A stretch of DNA of 64,000 bases, from NCBI GenBank assembly GCA_020698575.1, contig CM036242.1, forward strand, positions 20,687,624-20,751,623, given 5' to 3'. Of the stretch, positions 36,901-47,835 are shown piece after piece. This DNA is from Bostrychus sinensis (taxonomy: Eukaryota > Chordata > Actinopteri > Gobiiformes > Eleotridae). Each line of letters opens with the position of its first letter. The first letter of the stretch is position 1. A program made the position numbers and the translations under genes. The notes beneath the pieces are model-generated. The model searched no databases and was not told the origin of the DNA. It saw only the letters and a list, made by a program, of their open reading frames with translations.

Positions 36901-39900
36901 TTCCAGCCTGTTAGTAATAATTAACCAACATAAAAGTACTTTACTGGAAATATCCTCATAAACTGCTTATGCAATCCTTACTATGTAACCTGCCAGCTTT
37001 GACAAAACACAGCAGTCGCTCCTAAAATAATTCACATGCCATTGTCACTCACTACTTTCTCTAAGCAGGCCCCCTAGTGATAGACTTATACTGAAGCAAC
37101 AAACTAATATTTTTGCCACAGTAAAATATGTTTTGGCTTTATAAGATACTTCTATTTTAATTACCAGAAATAAGGTTAAATAAAACTTACCTTGGCAGAA
37201 AATAATATTGGTCATATTGAAAAGAAAATTTGTACTTTTTCTGATAATATTCAATTTTGTTATATTTAAGTTAACACACCAACTAGCTAGGCTAAGTAAC
37301 ACCAGAGAGGCTTAATTAATTAGACATTACAACTCACACTAAATAAACAGCTACTCCTGCTCTTCATCAGTATCTGTGGTTACTTGTGTACCTTAGGATA
37401 AAGTAACAGGTATTTACAGCCTGGCTCTAACAGTGTGTTTGTATCCCACCACAAGGCTACACAGGGCCATTCAAAGACACAGAGAAATGATCCACCTGTC
37501 AACCTTGAGCTCCAGTCCAATCTCCATACAACGGTGGCACCAGAGAAGACCCCAGCTGGGAGCACCACACAGGACAGGCATGGCCAGTCTTTGCAACACA
37601 GTCTTCCAAAGGCTATTGACAAAACGACACAGGACACACGGAACCATTCCAGGGGATCAAGTGAAAGCTCTACAGGCCTTTTTGCAGACACACAGAAGCC
37701 ACCACTCGAAAGCCCCGGTGCTGGCAAGAAGAGCCCGGAGTCTAACGTTTCTCCCACTGCACAGCAAAGCCAACTTAATACTCCCATAAAAACTGTTGAA
37801 GGGACAGAAATACAGCTTGATGAGAAGGTAAAGGGCAATGAGATGGGTACATTAATAGCACAGTCAACCAGTGTGGCTCTAAATGAAGAGAGTAAAATGG
37901 TGATGGTTGGAAAGGCTGGAAAAGTAGCCAAAGAAACTAACGGAATGATAGTGGATACATCAAATGGAGAAAGAGAATCCAAAACCTCAGTAGAAACAGA
38001 AGTGATGCATTCACAAGAGACTGCACCGATCACAAAAGATCCTGAAATGTTTCCTGAGCCAGAATTTAAAAAATTCCAAAAATGTCCATCCCCCATTCCA
38101 ACAATTATTTCTATAGCTGAACTCTTGAGGTCACAAATAAATGCTTTAGAGAAGTCAGTTCCCACACGGCTAGCCCCTATGGAAAGTATTGAAAGTCACA
38201 CAGGGAGAGATAGTGGTAGCACCTCAGTAAAGAAAACTAACAAAGACAGTAGTATTGATATGAGCCCGCCCCAAACCATAAAGGAAACACTTATGCAGAT
38301 TTACAATGAGCTAATAAAAACGAAGGAATTGTTTGAGGATGAAGTATCTTCTTTGCCAAACTGTGCACAACCCTATAAGCTTCCTGAAATCCCTCCTGTA
38401 GTCAGTGGTTCACCTGAATCGACTACAGTTTGTAATGAGATAAACGGACTCACCTCAAGTAAAAGAGTATCTCAAACAGGAAGTGAAGAAGCTGGGATAC
38501 CCCTGAAGGTCAGTGGACAAAAGCCCCCCAAAAATGAACCTGTCCAAGACAGTGACCTAGTAAAAAACAAACAAACTCCAGTAATTAAACTCAACAGTGA
38601 GGCTGTGTTAGAAGTTAGTGAAATGATTACAACACCATTAGTTGATATCAAAATGCATGAATTTAAAACACACATAAGTGGTTTGGAGCCTGAGCTTCCT
38701 GTTGTAAGTGTTTTGGACGGTGTTGCACAAGCATGTAATACACAAAAGGAGAGTACTAAGACTGAAGACATTGTAACAGAAACCATCTTACCTAATTTGA
38801 CTCCCGAGAATAGTCCATTGTTAAATAAAAGAGACACTGTTTCTATTCCTTCTGCTACCCCACAAGAGCTGGCCTCTGGGGCCAGACGCAAAATCCTTAC
38901 ACAGAAAACTAAACTAGAGGAAGTGGAGCCTTCAACCCCAGGCAGTGACTTAAATCCTGTCCCAGTAACTGTTTCTACATCCCCAAGACTTTCACGACAC
39001 TCAGCACTGCTTCAGCCTGATGTAGAACAGGCATCATCGAAGAAAAAACGTTCTCCGCTCTTGAGTAGAAAGAAGTCACCATTGGAGGTGCCGAGTCAGC
39101 ACACACATGACCGCCAGGACATAAAATGTGAGGAGAAACCTGCAGACAAGGCCAAGAATGACCCCTTCAAAGGTAAAAACAAAACAAAACAACAAAAAAA
39201 AAAAAACAAAAAAAAAAGAAAAACAACAAACTGTGTTATATACAGTCAGCCATCTCCACCTACTTATTTTCAAAAGCAGTGGGGTCTGGAATCTTAGCCA
39301 GACAGCCATTTCTAATCACATGATACTGGCCTGTCACAGCCTTTTATCAGCAGGCATCATACAAAAGCAGAAGATATTGCCTATCAAAAATGATAATAAA
39401 AGAAAATAGCAATAATAAAAGATGGCGCTGGCTTAATACGGGGCGAAATGTATAACTTCTGTCACCTCTGATTGACATTTAGTGCTTTTCAACCATCATC
39501 TGTTGATACTGCTGAAGTCTGCGTTCCATTTTAACAACAGTAAAGTCCTGTTGATGTCCGACATTATAATCACATTCAAACAAATAGACTTTTTCCGCAA
39601 GTCTTTTAATACTCATTATTAAGCAGAGTTGCACATAATACAGCGTATTCTGGTGTTTTATGACTAAACCTTAAATTCTTCTTCATAAGTTCCACCATGA
39701 TTGCAAAGTTTGCAAACATTTTAAAAGTGGCTTACAATGTAAAGAAAAGTAAATTAATTGTAAATGAGTTTTGAATTCTGCACGCATTGTCACTTGTTTT
39801 TATGATGTAATATCTCATGTTGGTTGACTGCTGCAGCTCCACAAGTTATTCGAAAGATAAGAGGTGAAACCTTCTCAGACCACTCAGGACATCTGAAACT

Positions 39901-42900
39901 GTGGTGCCAGTTCTTCAATGTCCTCAGTGAATCCACTGTTATATGGCATAGAGATGAGTCTGCAATTGCTAAATTATTAAAAAGGTATTACTTTATATAA
40001 CTTAATTTAATATTAATATTATTGATACTTTTGTGCATATATAGCCTTTTGATATTTGTCTTTCAGTGCCGGGGATGAAACACAAGTCAGTCTTGCTCTT
40101 GCCCAAGCCTCGTGCATAGACTCTGGAGTTTATGGATGCACTATAACAAATGAATATGGAACAGACTCAACAGATTTTCTGCTCAGTGCCGAGGGTATGT
40201 ACACATTTACCAAAAGTAATTTAAAAGATTTTTCATAAACCTGACATTGCCTTTAATTCTGCTACTATGTAGTCTTAACTGGAATGTCTCTGCAAGAAGA
40301 CCTTGGTGGTAAGATGGTCCCTAATATGTTAAATGATTACATTATTATACATTTCATTTTGTGAAAATATGTTATTTTCTCTTATTGTTTGCAGTTGGAG
40401 AGGAAATTGAAATGACCCCTCTAATATTCAACAAAGGCATAGCTGATTCTGTGTGGGGAAATAAATTGTTTGGCCGCATAATGGTGCAAGAAACTCGTCT
40501 TGGTGCAGGATTTTCTCACAAAACCTGGAGGGCCAAAGTCATTTACGGTCTTGAACCTGTGTTTGAGTCTGGTAACACATGCATCATTAAAGTGTGCAAC
40601 CCCATTGCATATGGAGGCAAAGGGGAAAGCCTGCTTATAGAAAAGAACCAGGATGTTGTTAAACAGGTATGTGTTAGTTAAAGCATTAGGTATGTACAGA
40701 ACACCATTAGTCAAGCCACAAGGAGTCACAAGCCATCTTTGTGCTTCCCCAATCCTGGATAAACCTATGCCAAATCATTATGCAAATTACAGCCAGAGGC
40801 AGATCATTTGCTGTGGCTGCCCCAGAAGGGAAAAGCTGAAAGGAAAAGAGAATATATGGACAAAACCCCATTAAAATTGATCACGTGTAAAAGCTGACAA
40901 AGACATTTCTCTTACTATTGTTAAGTCAAATGTTGTTACCAACAGTATGATAACAGTGCGATTACAGTGCTCGTGCTCATTATGAATACACTTGTGTAGG
41001 CTGGGCTTATCTGTATCTGATATTTTCAAATCTTCTGTATATAGGCATGTAAAATTCAAAACCTGGCTCGCGAATACTGCAAAATCTTTTCTACAGAGGC
41101 AAGAACAATAGAAAGTTTTGGCTCCTCCCTTGAGTAAGTGCAAAGGTTGAATGTGATTATGATTCACATACTTGTTATAATCTACACAAGTCTTTGTCAC
41201 ACAGAGTCATCCCAGTGTACCTGATGTACCGACCAGCCAACAGCATACCTTATGCCACAGTGGAGGCTGATCTGACTGGAATGTATAATAAATACTCTGC
41301 CCTGGATTATACAGGCAGGTTAGAGATGAAGAGTGAATCAGAGGTGGAACAGAAATGTTGTGCTCTGCAGCACTGGGTCTTCCAGTGGACCAGTGGAAAC
41401 ATGCTCTTCACCAGGCTAGAAGGTATAACACCTGAAATTAGAAATTACTATTACTTCTTAACTATAAAAGTTCACAATACACACATCACAATATTGTATT
41501 ATTATTGAGTGATTAGTGAGTGCTGAATCTATATAGTATATGTGTTTTTCACATTAAATTGAACTACTGAAATAGGCCGACACACAATTGTATGAAAAAA
41601 TAAATAAATAAAAAATTGTCCTCTCACCCTCCGTGGGCGGTCTCATCCATCCAAGCTCGGGTCCTCTACCAGAGGCCTGGGAGCTTGAGGGTTCTGCGCA
41701 GTATCTTTGCTGTTCCTAGGACTGCGCTCTTCTGGACTGAGATGTCTGATGTTTTTCCTGGGATCTGCTGTAGCCACTCTTCCAGTTTGGGGGTTACTGC
41801 CCCGAGTGCTCTGATGACCACGGGCACCACTCTTACCTTCACTTTCCAGGCCTTCTCAAGTTCTTCTTTGAGGCCTTGGTATTTCTCTAGTTTCTCGTGT
41901 TCCTTTTTCCTGATGTTGCCTCTGTGCTGTCCTTCAGTCCAGTCCTTTCTAGCCATTGGTAGGATTTCTGGATATCAGCCACTTCAGTTATCTGTCGGTG
42001 GTACATCCCATGTAGGGGCTTTTCCTCCCACGATGGTTCCTCCAGCACCTCGTCCTGTTTTCCACTGCCTTTGACATTCACTGGGCACTGTTTAAGCCCA
42101 GTTGAAAACAATGCAAGAATTGCACTGTTAAGGTCTAAAGAAGAAATGGGAGTGAAACAAACAAACAAACAAAAAAATCTGAGTAAGCCACTAAGTACTA
42201 ACTAATATACTGAAAACAACAATTAAACTGAAATAGACTGATCATCAACTGATCAAAAGGGTAAGACCATAGCTCAAAAAAACCCAAACCCCCTACAAAA
42301 CAGAAATAAAACTTTCAAAAAGGACTCAGTAATGAGTAGCTCCACCGTTCTTGTTGATCATTTCAAAAATTCTTTTCGGAATGCTTGATGTGACGGTTTC
42401 CAGGAGTCTAGGGGGAACGATGCTCCAAGTGGTAAAGATGGCTTCATGAAGGGCATCCACTGTCTGGAACTGATGTCCATTTTTGTAAACTTCCCTTGCC
42501 ACCATCCCCAAATGTTCTTTATTGGATTTAGATCAGGGGAACACACAGGATGGTCTAAAAGAGTTACACTCCTGAAGAAGTCCTTTGTCAGGTGAGCATT
42601 GTGAACTGCAGCGTTATCCTGTTGAAAATCCCAGTCATTACCACAGAGACAAGGGATGCCCGCTGCAACATCTCCACAGAGCCGGGTGCCTTTTGACCCC
42701 TGCACAAGCTGAAGCTCCATTGTTCCATTGAAGGAAAAACCAGCCCAGATCATGATGGCACCCCCTCCACTGTGCCACGTAACATCTCCAGTGGAACCTC
42801 CTTGCCATTCCAGTAACGTTGAAAGCCATCAGGACTGTCAAGATTACATTTTTTCTCATTGAGAATAAAACTTTCTTCCACCTTTCAATGTCCCATGTTA

Positions 42901-43997
42901 TGTTTGGTGCTTCCTTGCACAGTCCAAACAGGCATTTGTGGCATTGAAGGAGACGAGGCCTTTGAATAGCTCTTTTTTCACAGATCCCATATGATGGTTT
43001 TTGGGTGCAGACAGCACCAGTAATGGCCTTAACTTGGGTCAAGGATTGTCCCATGTCTTAAAGGACAGCCAATCAGATCCTCCAGTGCTTGTGAAGATTT
43101 TTTAGTCTACTACTTTTGACTTTTAAAGGCTGTGGTCTTAAACTTTTGATCAGCTGATGAGCGGTTTAATTGTTGTTTTAAATAAGGTGCTTACTCGTCT
43201 TTTTTGTCTCAGTCCCATTTCTTCTTTTTGCATTTTGAAGATCTACTTGCAACCTCCTTACAATCCAATAGTGCAAAATGTAAATTCTTGCAATTTTTCA
43301 ATTAGACTTAAAATTTTGATCAGGTGTGTATACGCCTTGGATCTTTGTTGTTCATCAATATTAGCAACATAATATTTTCATTCAAAACTCATGTATTTTA
43401 ATGTTTTAAGTTGCTCTAAAAATTGCAGTTAGGGATGTAGTGTTGTAAAATCTCATTAAGCCTGTTGCCACAACCTGCCTTCAGTACTCATTTAAACTGG
43501 TTTTGATTTGCAGGTGTTGACACCAAGATCACAAACGTTGGAATTTCAGTCAGATTTACTGGGTCAGTGCACTTGTTTTGTTTTGAAATCAGAACCCAAT
43601 TTGTCAGGTAATTTGCATGTAAACCCATCACAGAAAACATTTCTATTGTGCTCTATGTTTCACATGTTGATACAGGCACCAAGGTCTCTCTCTTGAGGGA
43701 AATCCAAATGTTTTTGAGCAATTCGTCATCCAGCACCAATGTAATTACTTCTGTGGCCTTCTCGGTCTACGATCGCTAAAGGTTATTGAGTCTTTATTGA
43801 TGCCTACAAAACCCAAAGGCTCCAAAAGTCCATTAGTTCAACGCAAGATGGCCACTGGCTCTTCAAGCCCTCAGACAGGCAGAAAAACTTCTGCCAGCCC
43901 CAGAATGCCCAGGAAGATAGAGCAAGATGGCAGAAAGACTTCCTCTGAACAAAAATCTGCTGGTGAATCCAAGGATATGTTGAGTAACAATCTTTAA
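33911..43997 (+). CDS. alpk3: Alpha-kinase 3 (ALPK3), muscle M-band pseudokinase
   Basis: Coding exons: 33911-34038, 34971-35092, 35276-35393, 35611-36646, 37420-39172, 39837-39984, 40067-40194, 40395-40666, 41045-41133, 41205-41422, 43514-43562, 43676-43997. GT-AG introns and matching phases give 1460 codons. The start MGSRR and first Ig domain (residues ~65-150, with CVVTG, VTWYKDD, AAIYQASA) match ALPK3. Exons 4-5 encode a long, poorly conserved Ser/Lys/Glu-rich region. A second Ig domain (~1055-1143, LKLWCQF, SGVYGCTITNEYG) precedes the alpha-kinase-like domain (VIYGLEPVFESG, CIIKV, YRPANSIPYATVE, HQCNYFCGLLGL with zinc-ligand pattern). The usual glycine-rich GxGxxxT element is replaced by GVDTKITNVG, consistent with a pseudokinase scaffold. 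It acts at the sarcomere M-band; loss in humans causes cardiomyopathy. Which teleost paralogue this is remains open. Confidence 0.95.
41590..42112 (-). mobile_element. Rex6-type (R4/Dong-like) LINE 3' fragment, internally deleted
   Basis: The minus-strand protein near 41666-41890 has the C-terminal part of a fish RLE-type non-LTR element (KEHEKLEKYQGLKEELEKA, VVPVV, ILRRTLKLPGLW). The frame upstream (EVLEEPSWEEKPLHGMYH, ITEVADIQKSYQWL) comes from an earlier part of the same ORF. The segment between, which should hold the CCHC zinc knuckle and the PD-D/E endonuclease residues, is missing. A short 3' tail runs to about 41590. It lies in alpk3 intron 10, antisense to alpk3. Confidence 0.75.
42169..43209 (-). 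mobile_element. Tc1-like transposon, dead, in alpk3 intron 10
   Basis: Inverted ends contain AAAACAACAATTAAAC and TCATCARCTGATCAAAAG on the left, repeated as reverse complement near 43140-43195, giving long gapped TIRs. Between them the minus strand encodes transposase fragments: WAGFSFNGTMELQLVQG, FQQDNAAVHNAHLTKDFF with the second catalytic Asp, and PDLNPIKNIWGW. The third acidic residue, normally Glu, is Lys, and the first catalytic region is frameshifted. Exact outer ends are approximate. It abuts the Rex6-type fragment. Confidence 0.8.
42326..43054 (-). pseudogene. Tc1-like transposase pseudogene
   Basis: Overlapping minus-strand frames (43054-42638, 42753-42358, 42511-42326) together cover most of a Tc1-like transposase from the early core to the C-terminal INKNGGATHY. 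At least two frameshifts separate them. Catalytic residue 2 (QQDNAAVH) is kept; residue 3 is Glu to Lys in PDLNPIKNIW; residue 1 is lost in a shifted frame. It is inactive and belongs to a different Tc1 lineage from the copy at 7640-9164. Confidence 0.8.
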
Positions 43998-44116
43998 TTT
44001 ATGCATATGCAAAGGAAAATAATGACACAATGACTATATAAAATTACATTTCAAAAAAGTATTTATAGTGATCTATTTATTTTTGACAGCCATCATTCCT
44101 TTGCATTAACTCTTAA

Positions 44117-44122
44117 AATAAA
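44117..44122 (+). terminator. alpk3: alpk3 polyadenylation signal (first candidate)
   Basis: AATAAA lies 120 bases after the alpk3 stop. A second AATAAA at 44524-44529 offers a longer 3' UTR. Which is used cannot be told from sequence. Confidence 0.5.
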
Positions 44123-44129
44123 TTCACAT

Positions 44130-45477
44130 GTTAATGTGATTGATTTTCATTTTGTGTCTGCTCCGGTCACTTGGCTGATACAAATCGATGGGTGGTTTCT
44201 ATTCTGTTAAATTCAGTCTCATTATGTGCTTTTTATGTACAAAATTAAAAAGTACTTTGGACTGATGTGAAATTGTCTAATATTACACTGATTTACATTC
44301 AAAATGTTTGTGCTTTTAGTTTTAGTTTTGCCTAGATACTGACTAATAACAGATGTATGTAAAGCTACAACATACAATTGTCAGTCAGTCATGTTTTAGC
44401 TGCAAATGTCAGGTCTTTCTCAAGCCAAATGTAGCATCACACTAATGTATTTCACACTTGTTAATGATATGATGCAGTTCTTTTCTGGATCATGATGATG
44501 TGATGTGTTAGATTCTACCTTTGAATAAACATGTTGTTAAATAAATATTTGGTTCTGTATTTAATTGATGAAGTTTAATTATTAAATCAAAATATGAAAT
44601 TAAATATTAAAGTGTGCCTTTCCTTATATGAATCAGTATATTAGGGGATGAAGCAAAATCACATCCTGCTCACTCTTCCTCATACATATTTTCTGGAATG
44701 AGTGTCATTCTTTTAGGTCTTTTTCAATGTTACCTTCACAGATTTACCAAAGTTAAGCGTTTCTGTGTTTTGTATCAATGTTTAAATATTTTAATAGTAA
44801 AGGAAACCGCATGTGTGAGACATTGCATGCTCATTAGCACTTAGACTCAGACACAAGTCTGATTCCTTTACAGAGATTAGGCAATGAAGTGTTGCCTGCG
44901 ATCTATGTGTTTGCAGGGTGAAAGGCTAGCTTCATCAGGATAATCGTTTGTGATTCCCACTCATTAGTGACTCATCCTTTATGTAATAGGTTGTAGTATC
45001 TAACAGAACTGAAAGCTTGTGTATGTTTAGCTGCAAAGTTCACTCAGTGTCACACCACAAAATGCGATGCAGTTAGATGTTTAGATTAAAAGTGAAACTG
45101 AGCAGCAGTTTAAGTGATTCTTATTCCTATTGATAATCAATAAATAATGAAGAAAGTGGTGGCTGTGATAAGTACAACAACACTGAAAAAGGTTTTTTAT
45201 TGAACCAACTTAATTGAATTGCTTCAATTTTTTACACCTGATTGAATTAGGCTTTGTCAACGTGACTCTTTTTATCAGATTTAATTGAAATATTATTTGG
45301 GTTCAAACTAAAAAGCTACTTTAGTACAAAGGATTGCAACTTTACTTCTTTGAATGACACTTTAGTGAACATTGGGTTACTGCTGTAGAACTTGACACAG
45401 ATGTATCACCAATTAACAACAAAATACGTTAGAGATGGTGTGTTTCTGGGAGCTAAATGTGAAAATATTTCCATTGT
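44130..45477. other. AT-rich interval downstream of alpk3, no gene seen
   Basis: No ORF, RNA gene or clear repeat boundary was recognised. The first few hundred bases may belong to the alpk3 3' UTR. Confidence 0.6.
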
Positions 45478-45573
45478 ATTTTAACTACAATATATAACAT
45501 GGTCCATCCCACAGCAGTCATGGTGCAAGCATGACTCCTGCAAGAACTCCACATAGTTTTAATTCTTATTATT
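45478..45573. repeat. 96-bp direct repeat, left copy
   Basis: By eye this is identical over all 96 bases to 50843-50938, where the second copy starts at the first base after the right BEL LTR. The left copy is followed by an AT-rich spacer and a 35-bp Rex3 scrap, then by the truncated left LTR. The repeat is far longer than a BEL target-site duplication (4-6 bp). Confidence 0.95.
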
Positions 45574-45591
45574 TTCTTATTATTAAATTTG

Positions 45592-45626
45592 TGTGGAACC
45601 TCGGATTCAGGAGGAACAGTGCGGTT
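45592..45626 (+). mobile_element. 35-bp Rex3 fragment joined to LTR
   Basis: It matches 51275-51309 in the Rex3 copy with a single mismatch (AACAGTGCGG against AACAATGCGG). The LTR sequence starts at the next base. Too short for an independent insertion, so it is most likely a by-product of rearrangement. Confidence 0.85.
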
Positions 45627-45752
45627 CAGCTCAGCCTTTAATAGTCCTAACACACCTGGTTTCAATCCCCAACCTAATTATGTGTATCAGGCTGCAATTC
45701 CTAACCTGTCTAGCAGAGGCCACCATTTGGCAGGTCCAGGAAATTTGCAACA
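45627..45752 (-). repeat. BEL 3' LTR, truncated
   Basis: It corresponds to the last 126 bases (plus-strand sense) of the right LTR, 50717-50842, with 4 transition differences. The outer ~100 bases are missing and replaced by Rex3-derived sequence. The inner border at 45752/45753 is defined by the polypurine tract. Confidence 0.9.
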
Positions 45753-45801
45753 GCCGCCCCCACAGTAACCCAGCTGCTGTGTAGAACGCAAATCCAACCT
45801 G

Positions 45802-47835
45802 TCAAGGTGGCAGTGCAGGAAGAGGAATGAGCTGTGCAATGGGCCTGGTGTATGTCCTGTCTTGGATTAATACATCAGCCGACCGTACGCGGCCATCGGG
45901 ACTAGGATGGACTCTGGTAACCTTCCCAATCGGCCACTGGGCACGAGGTAGTTGTGGGTCCATCACAAGCACTATGGTGTCCTCTTCCATGTTGTCTACA
46001 AGACTGGTCCATTTATGCCTGGACTGCAGAGTGGGCAGATAATCACAAATAAATTGTGACCAGAACTGATCCGCTAAGAGTTGGCTCTGACGCCAGCGGC
46101 GCCGCCCCATTGCCTCTGGAACATAGGTGACTTGTGGTAGGGAGGAATCACGCCGCCCCATGAGTAAGATGTTGGGAGTTACTGGGTCAACATTAGCCAC
46201 ATCTGAGGAAGTATAACCCAAAGGTTTTGAATTGAGGATACCCTCCACCTTGGTGAGGACCGTGTAGAGGATGTCTTCGGACACAGGTTGGTGACCAGTG
46301 GAGACATGAAGGGCAGATTTAACAGAACGGATCTCCCTCTCCCAGATTCCACCAAAATGGGGAGAATGTGGAGGATTAAACCGAAAGGTGATTTGATAGG
46401 GCCCAAGTTTCTTCTGCAGGTCTAGTTCCATGGATTGGAAGGTCTCCTGGAGCTCTCTTTCCGCTCCACGGAAATTGGTACCCCTGTCTGAGAACATCTC
46501 CATAGGTTTGCCTCGACGTGATATGAATCTCCTGAGAGCAAGTAGGAAGGCATCTGAGTCTAAAGAGGTAAGTAGCTCCAGGTGGACAGCTTTAGTTGTA
46601 AGGCATTTGAATATGACTCCCCAACGTTTCTCTGTATGGCATCCAACTTTCACCAGGAGGGGGCCAAAACAGTCGACTCCAGTGGAATAGAATGGAGGAC
46701 TTAACAGCCTGAGACGGGCAGGTGGAAGATCAGCCATGAGAGGTACTCTCGGAGTAGCTCGCCACCTATGGCATGATGGACAAGAGCTCTGATGGCGCTT
46801 TATAGCCTGCCTGCCACGAAGTATCCAGTAATGACGTCTGATCTCGGAAAAGACATGCTCAGAACCTGAATGGAGAAGTCGTTCATCAAAGTCTTTAATC
46901 AGCACCTTGGTGAGTGGATGAGAAGGTTCTAGCACAACTGGATGGACTTCGGGGGAACCAGTTAAGTTGCGCAATCTACCACCAACTCTGATGAGGCCAG
47001 TTGATTTATCGAGAAAGGGGGCAAATGAACAGAGTTTGCTGTTAGTAGGAAGAGACTTTCCAGCTGATAAAGCCTTCAGCTCCTGAGGAAAGCTGCCAGC
47101 TTGACTCTGTCTGAGAAGACTGAATTCTGCACTTTGGTTGGTAGGTTTCACAGAGTCATCTGAGCATTGGGTCATCAGTTTATTATAGGTGGTTTGAACC
47201 AATTCTGACCATGAAGAGGAGGGATCACACTCTGGCATGGTCTCATCTTTAACCATCGCTAAGCTACAGAAAGAAATGTTGCGGAGCTCAGTGGGATCCA
47301 GCTCTTCAGTCAATTGAGGCTGAGTCGGCCAGGAGTGACGTGGTTCTAGGAGGAAGGTAGGGCCATTCCTCCAGCGACAGTTCTGGGATAATTCCATCAA
47401 GGTCTTCCCTCTGGTGATATCATCAGCTGGATTATTGGAGGTCTCAACATAAAACCAGGAATGATAATCTGTAAGCTCCTGGATCTCTGCCACACGAACA
47501 CCAACAAATACCTTGTAGCGACAAGATTCGGACTTAAGCCATTCTAGGACAGTGGTGGAATCTGTCCACAAGGTGGCATCTTGAAGAAGGATGGTGAGCT
47601 CTTTCTGGAGTAGATGAGCTAGCTGTGCTCCAGCAAGTGCGCTGCAGAGTTCCAGACGTGGCATAGAAAGCTGTTTCTTGGGAGCCACTCTAGATCTTGC
47701 CATGATGAAACTGCTATGATGTTCATCCCAAGACTCACTGACCAGGTATGCTACTGCGCCATAAGCTCTTTCGGACGCATCACAAAAGACATGCAGGTGA
47801 TAACTGAGGTCAGGTCTCTCTGCGGGGTATAGCAT
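45802..47835 (-). CDS. BEL/Pao pol, RNase H and integrase part (frame 2)
   Basis: This 677-codon frame begins where the RT frame is shifted. RNase H residues are visible: Asp19 in FCDASERAYGA, Glu62 in MPRLELCSAL, Asp92 in LWTDSTTVLEWL. The integrase zinc motif is His322/His327 with Cys352/Cys355 (CPSC). The integrase core has Asp388 (STGVDCFGPL), Asp450 (FSDRGTNF) and Glu499 (GGIWEREIRS), a complete DDE set. A C-terminal domain ends near 45802. The frame itself is intact. The displayed start is only the first Met after the frameshift, not a real initiation site. Confidence 0.9.
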   Translation of the reverse strand: MLYPAERPDLSYHLHVFCDASERAYGAVAYLVSESWDEHHSSFIMARSRVAPKKQLSMPRLELCSALAGAQLAHLLQKELTILLQDATLWTDSTTVLEWLKSESCRYKVFVGVRVAEIQELTDYHSWFYVETSNNPADDITRGKTLMELSQNCRWRNGPTFLLEPRHSWPTQPQLTEELDPTELRNISFCSLAMVKDETMPECDPSSSWSELVQTTYNKLMTQCSDDSVKPTNQSAEFSLLRQSQAGSFPQELKALSAGKSLPTNSKLCSFAPFLDKSTGLIRVGGRLRNLTGSPEVHPVVLEPSHPLTKVLIKDFDERLLHSGSEHVFSEIRRHYWILRGRQAIKRHQSSCPSCHRWRATPRVPLMADLPPARLRLLSPPFYSTGVDCFGPLLVKVGCHTEKRWGVIFKCLTTKAVHLELLTSLDSDAFLLALRRFISRRGKPMEMFSDRGTNFRGAERELQETFQSMELDLQKKLGPYQITFRFNPPHSPHFGGIWEREIRSVKSALHVSTGHQPVSEDILYTVLTKVEGILNSKPLGYTSSDVANVDPVTPNILLMGRRDSSLPQVTYVPEAMGRRRWRQSQLLADQFWSQFICDYLPTLQSRHKWTSLVDNMEEDTIVLVMDPQLPRAQWPIGKVTRVHPSPDGRVRSADVLIQDRTYTRPIAQLIPLPALPP

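Noticed and set aside
39173..39297. Lys-rich tail after alpk3 exon 5
   Set aside because: It follows the donor GTAAAA at 39173 and is an A-rich intron start; exon 6 continues the conserved Ig-linked sequence in phase.
41616..42074. 152-codon plus-strand ORF in alpk3 intron 10
   Set aside because: Antisense shadow of the Rex6-type fragment.
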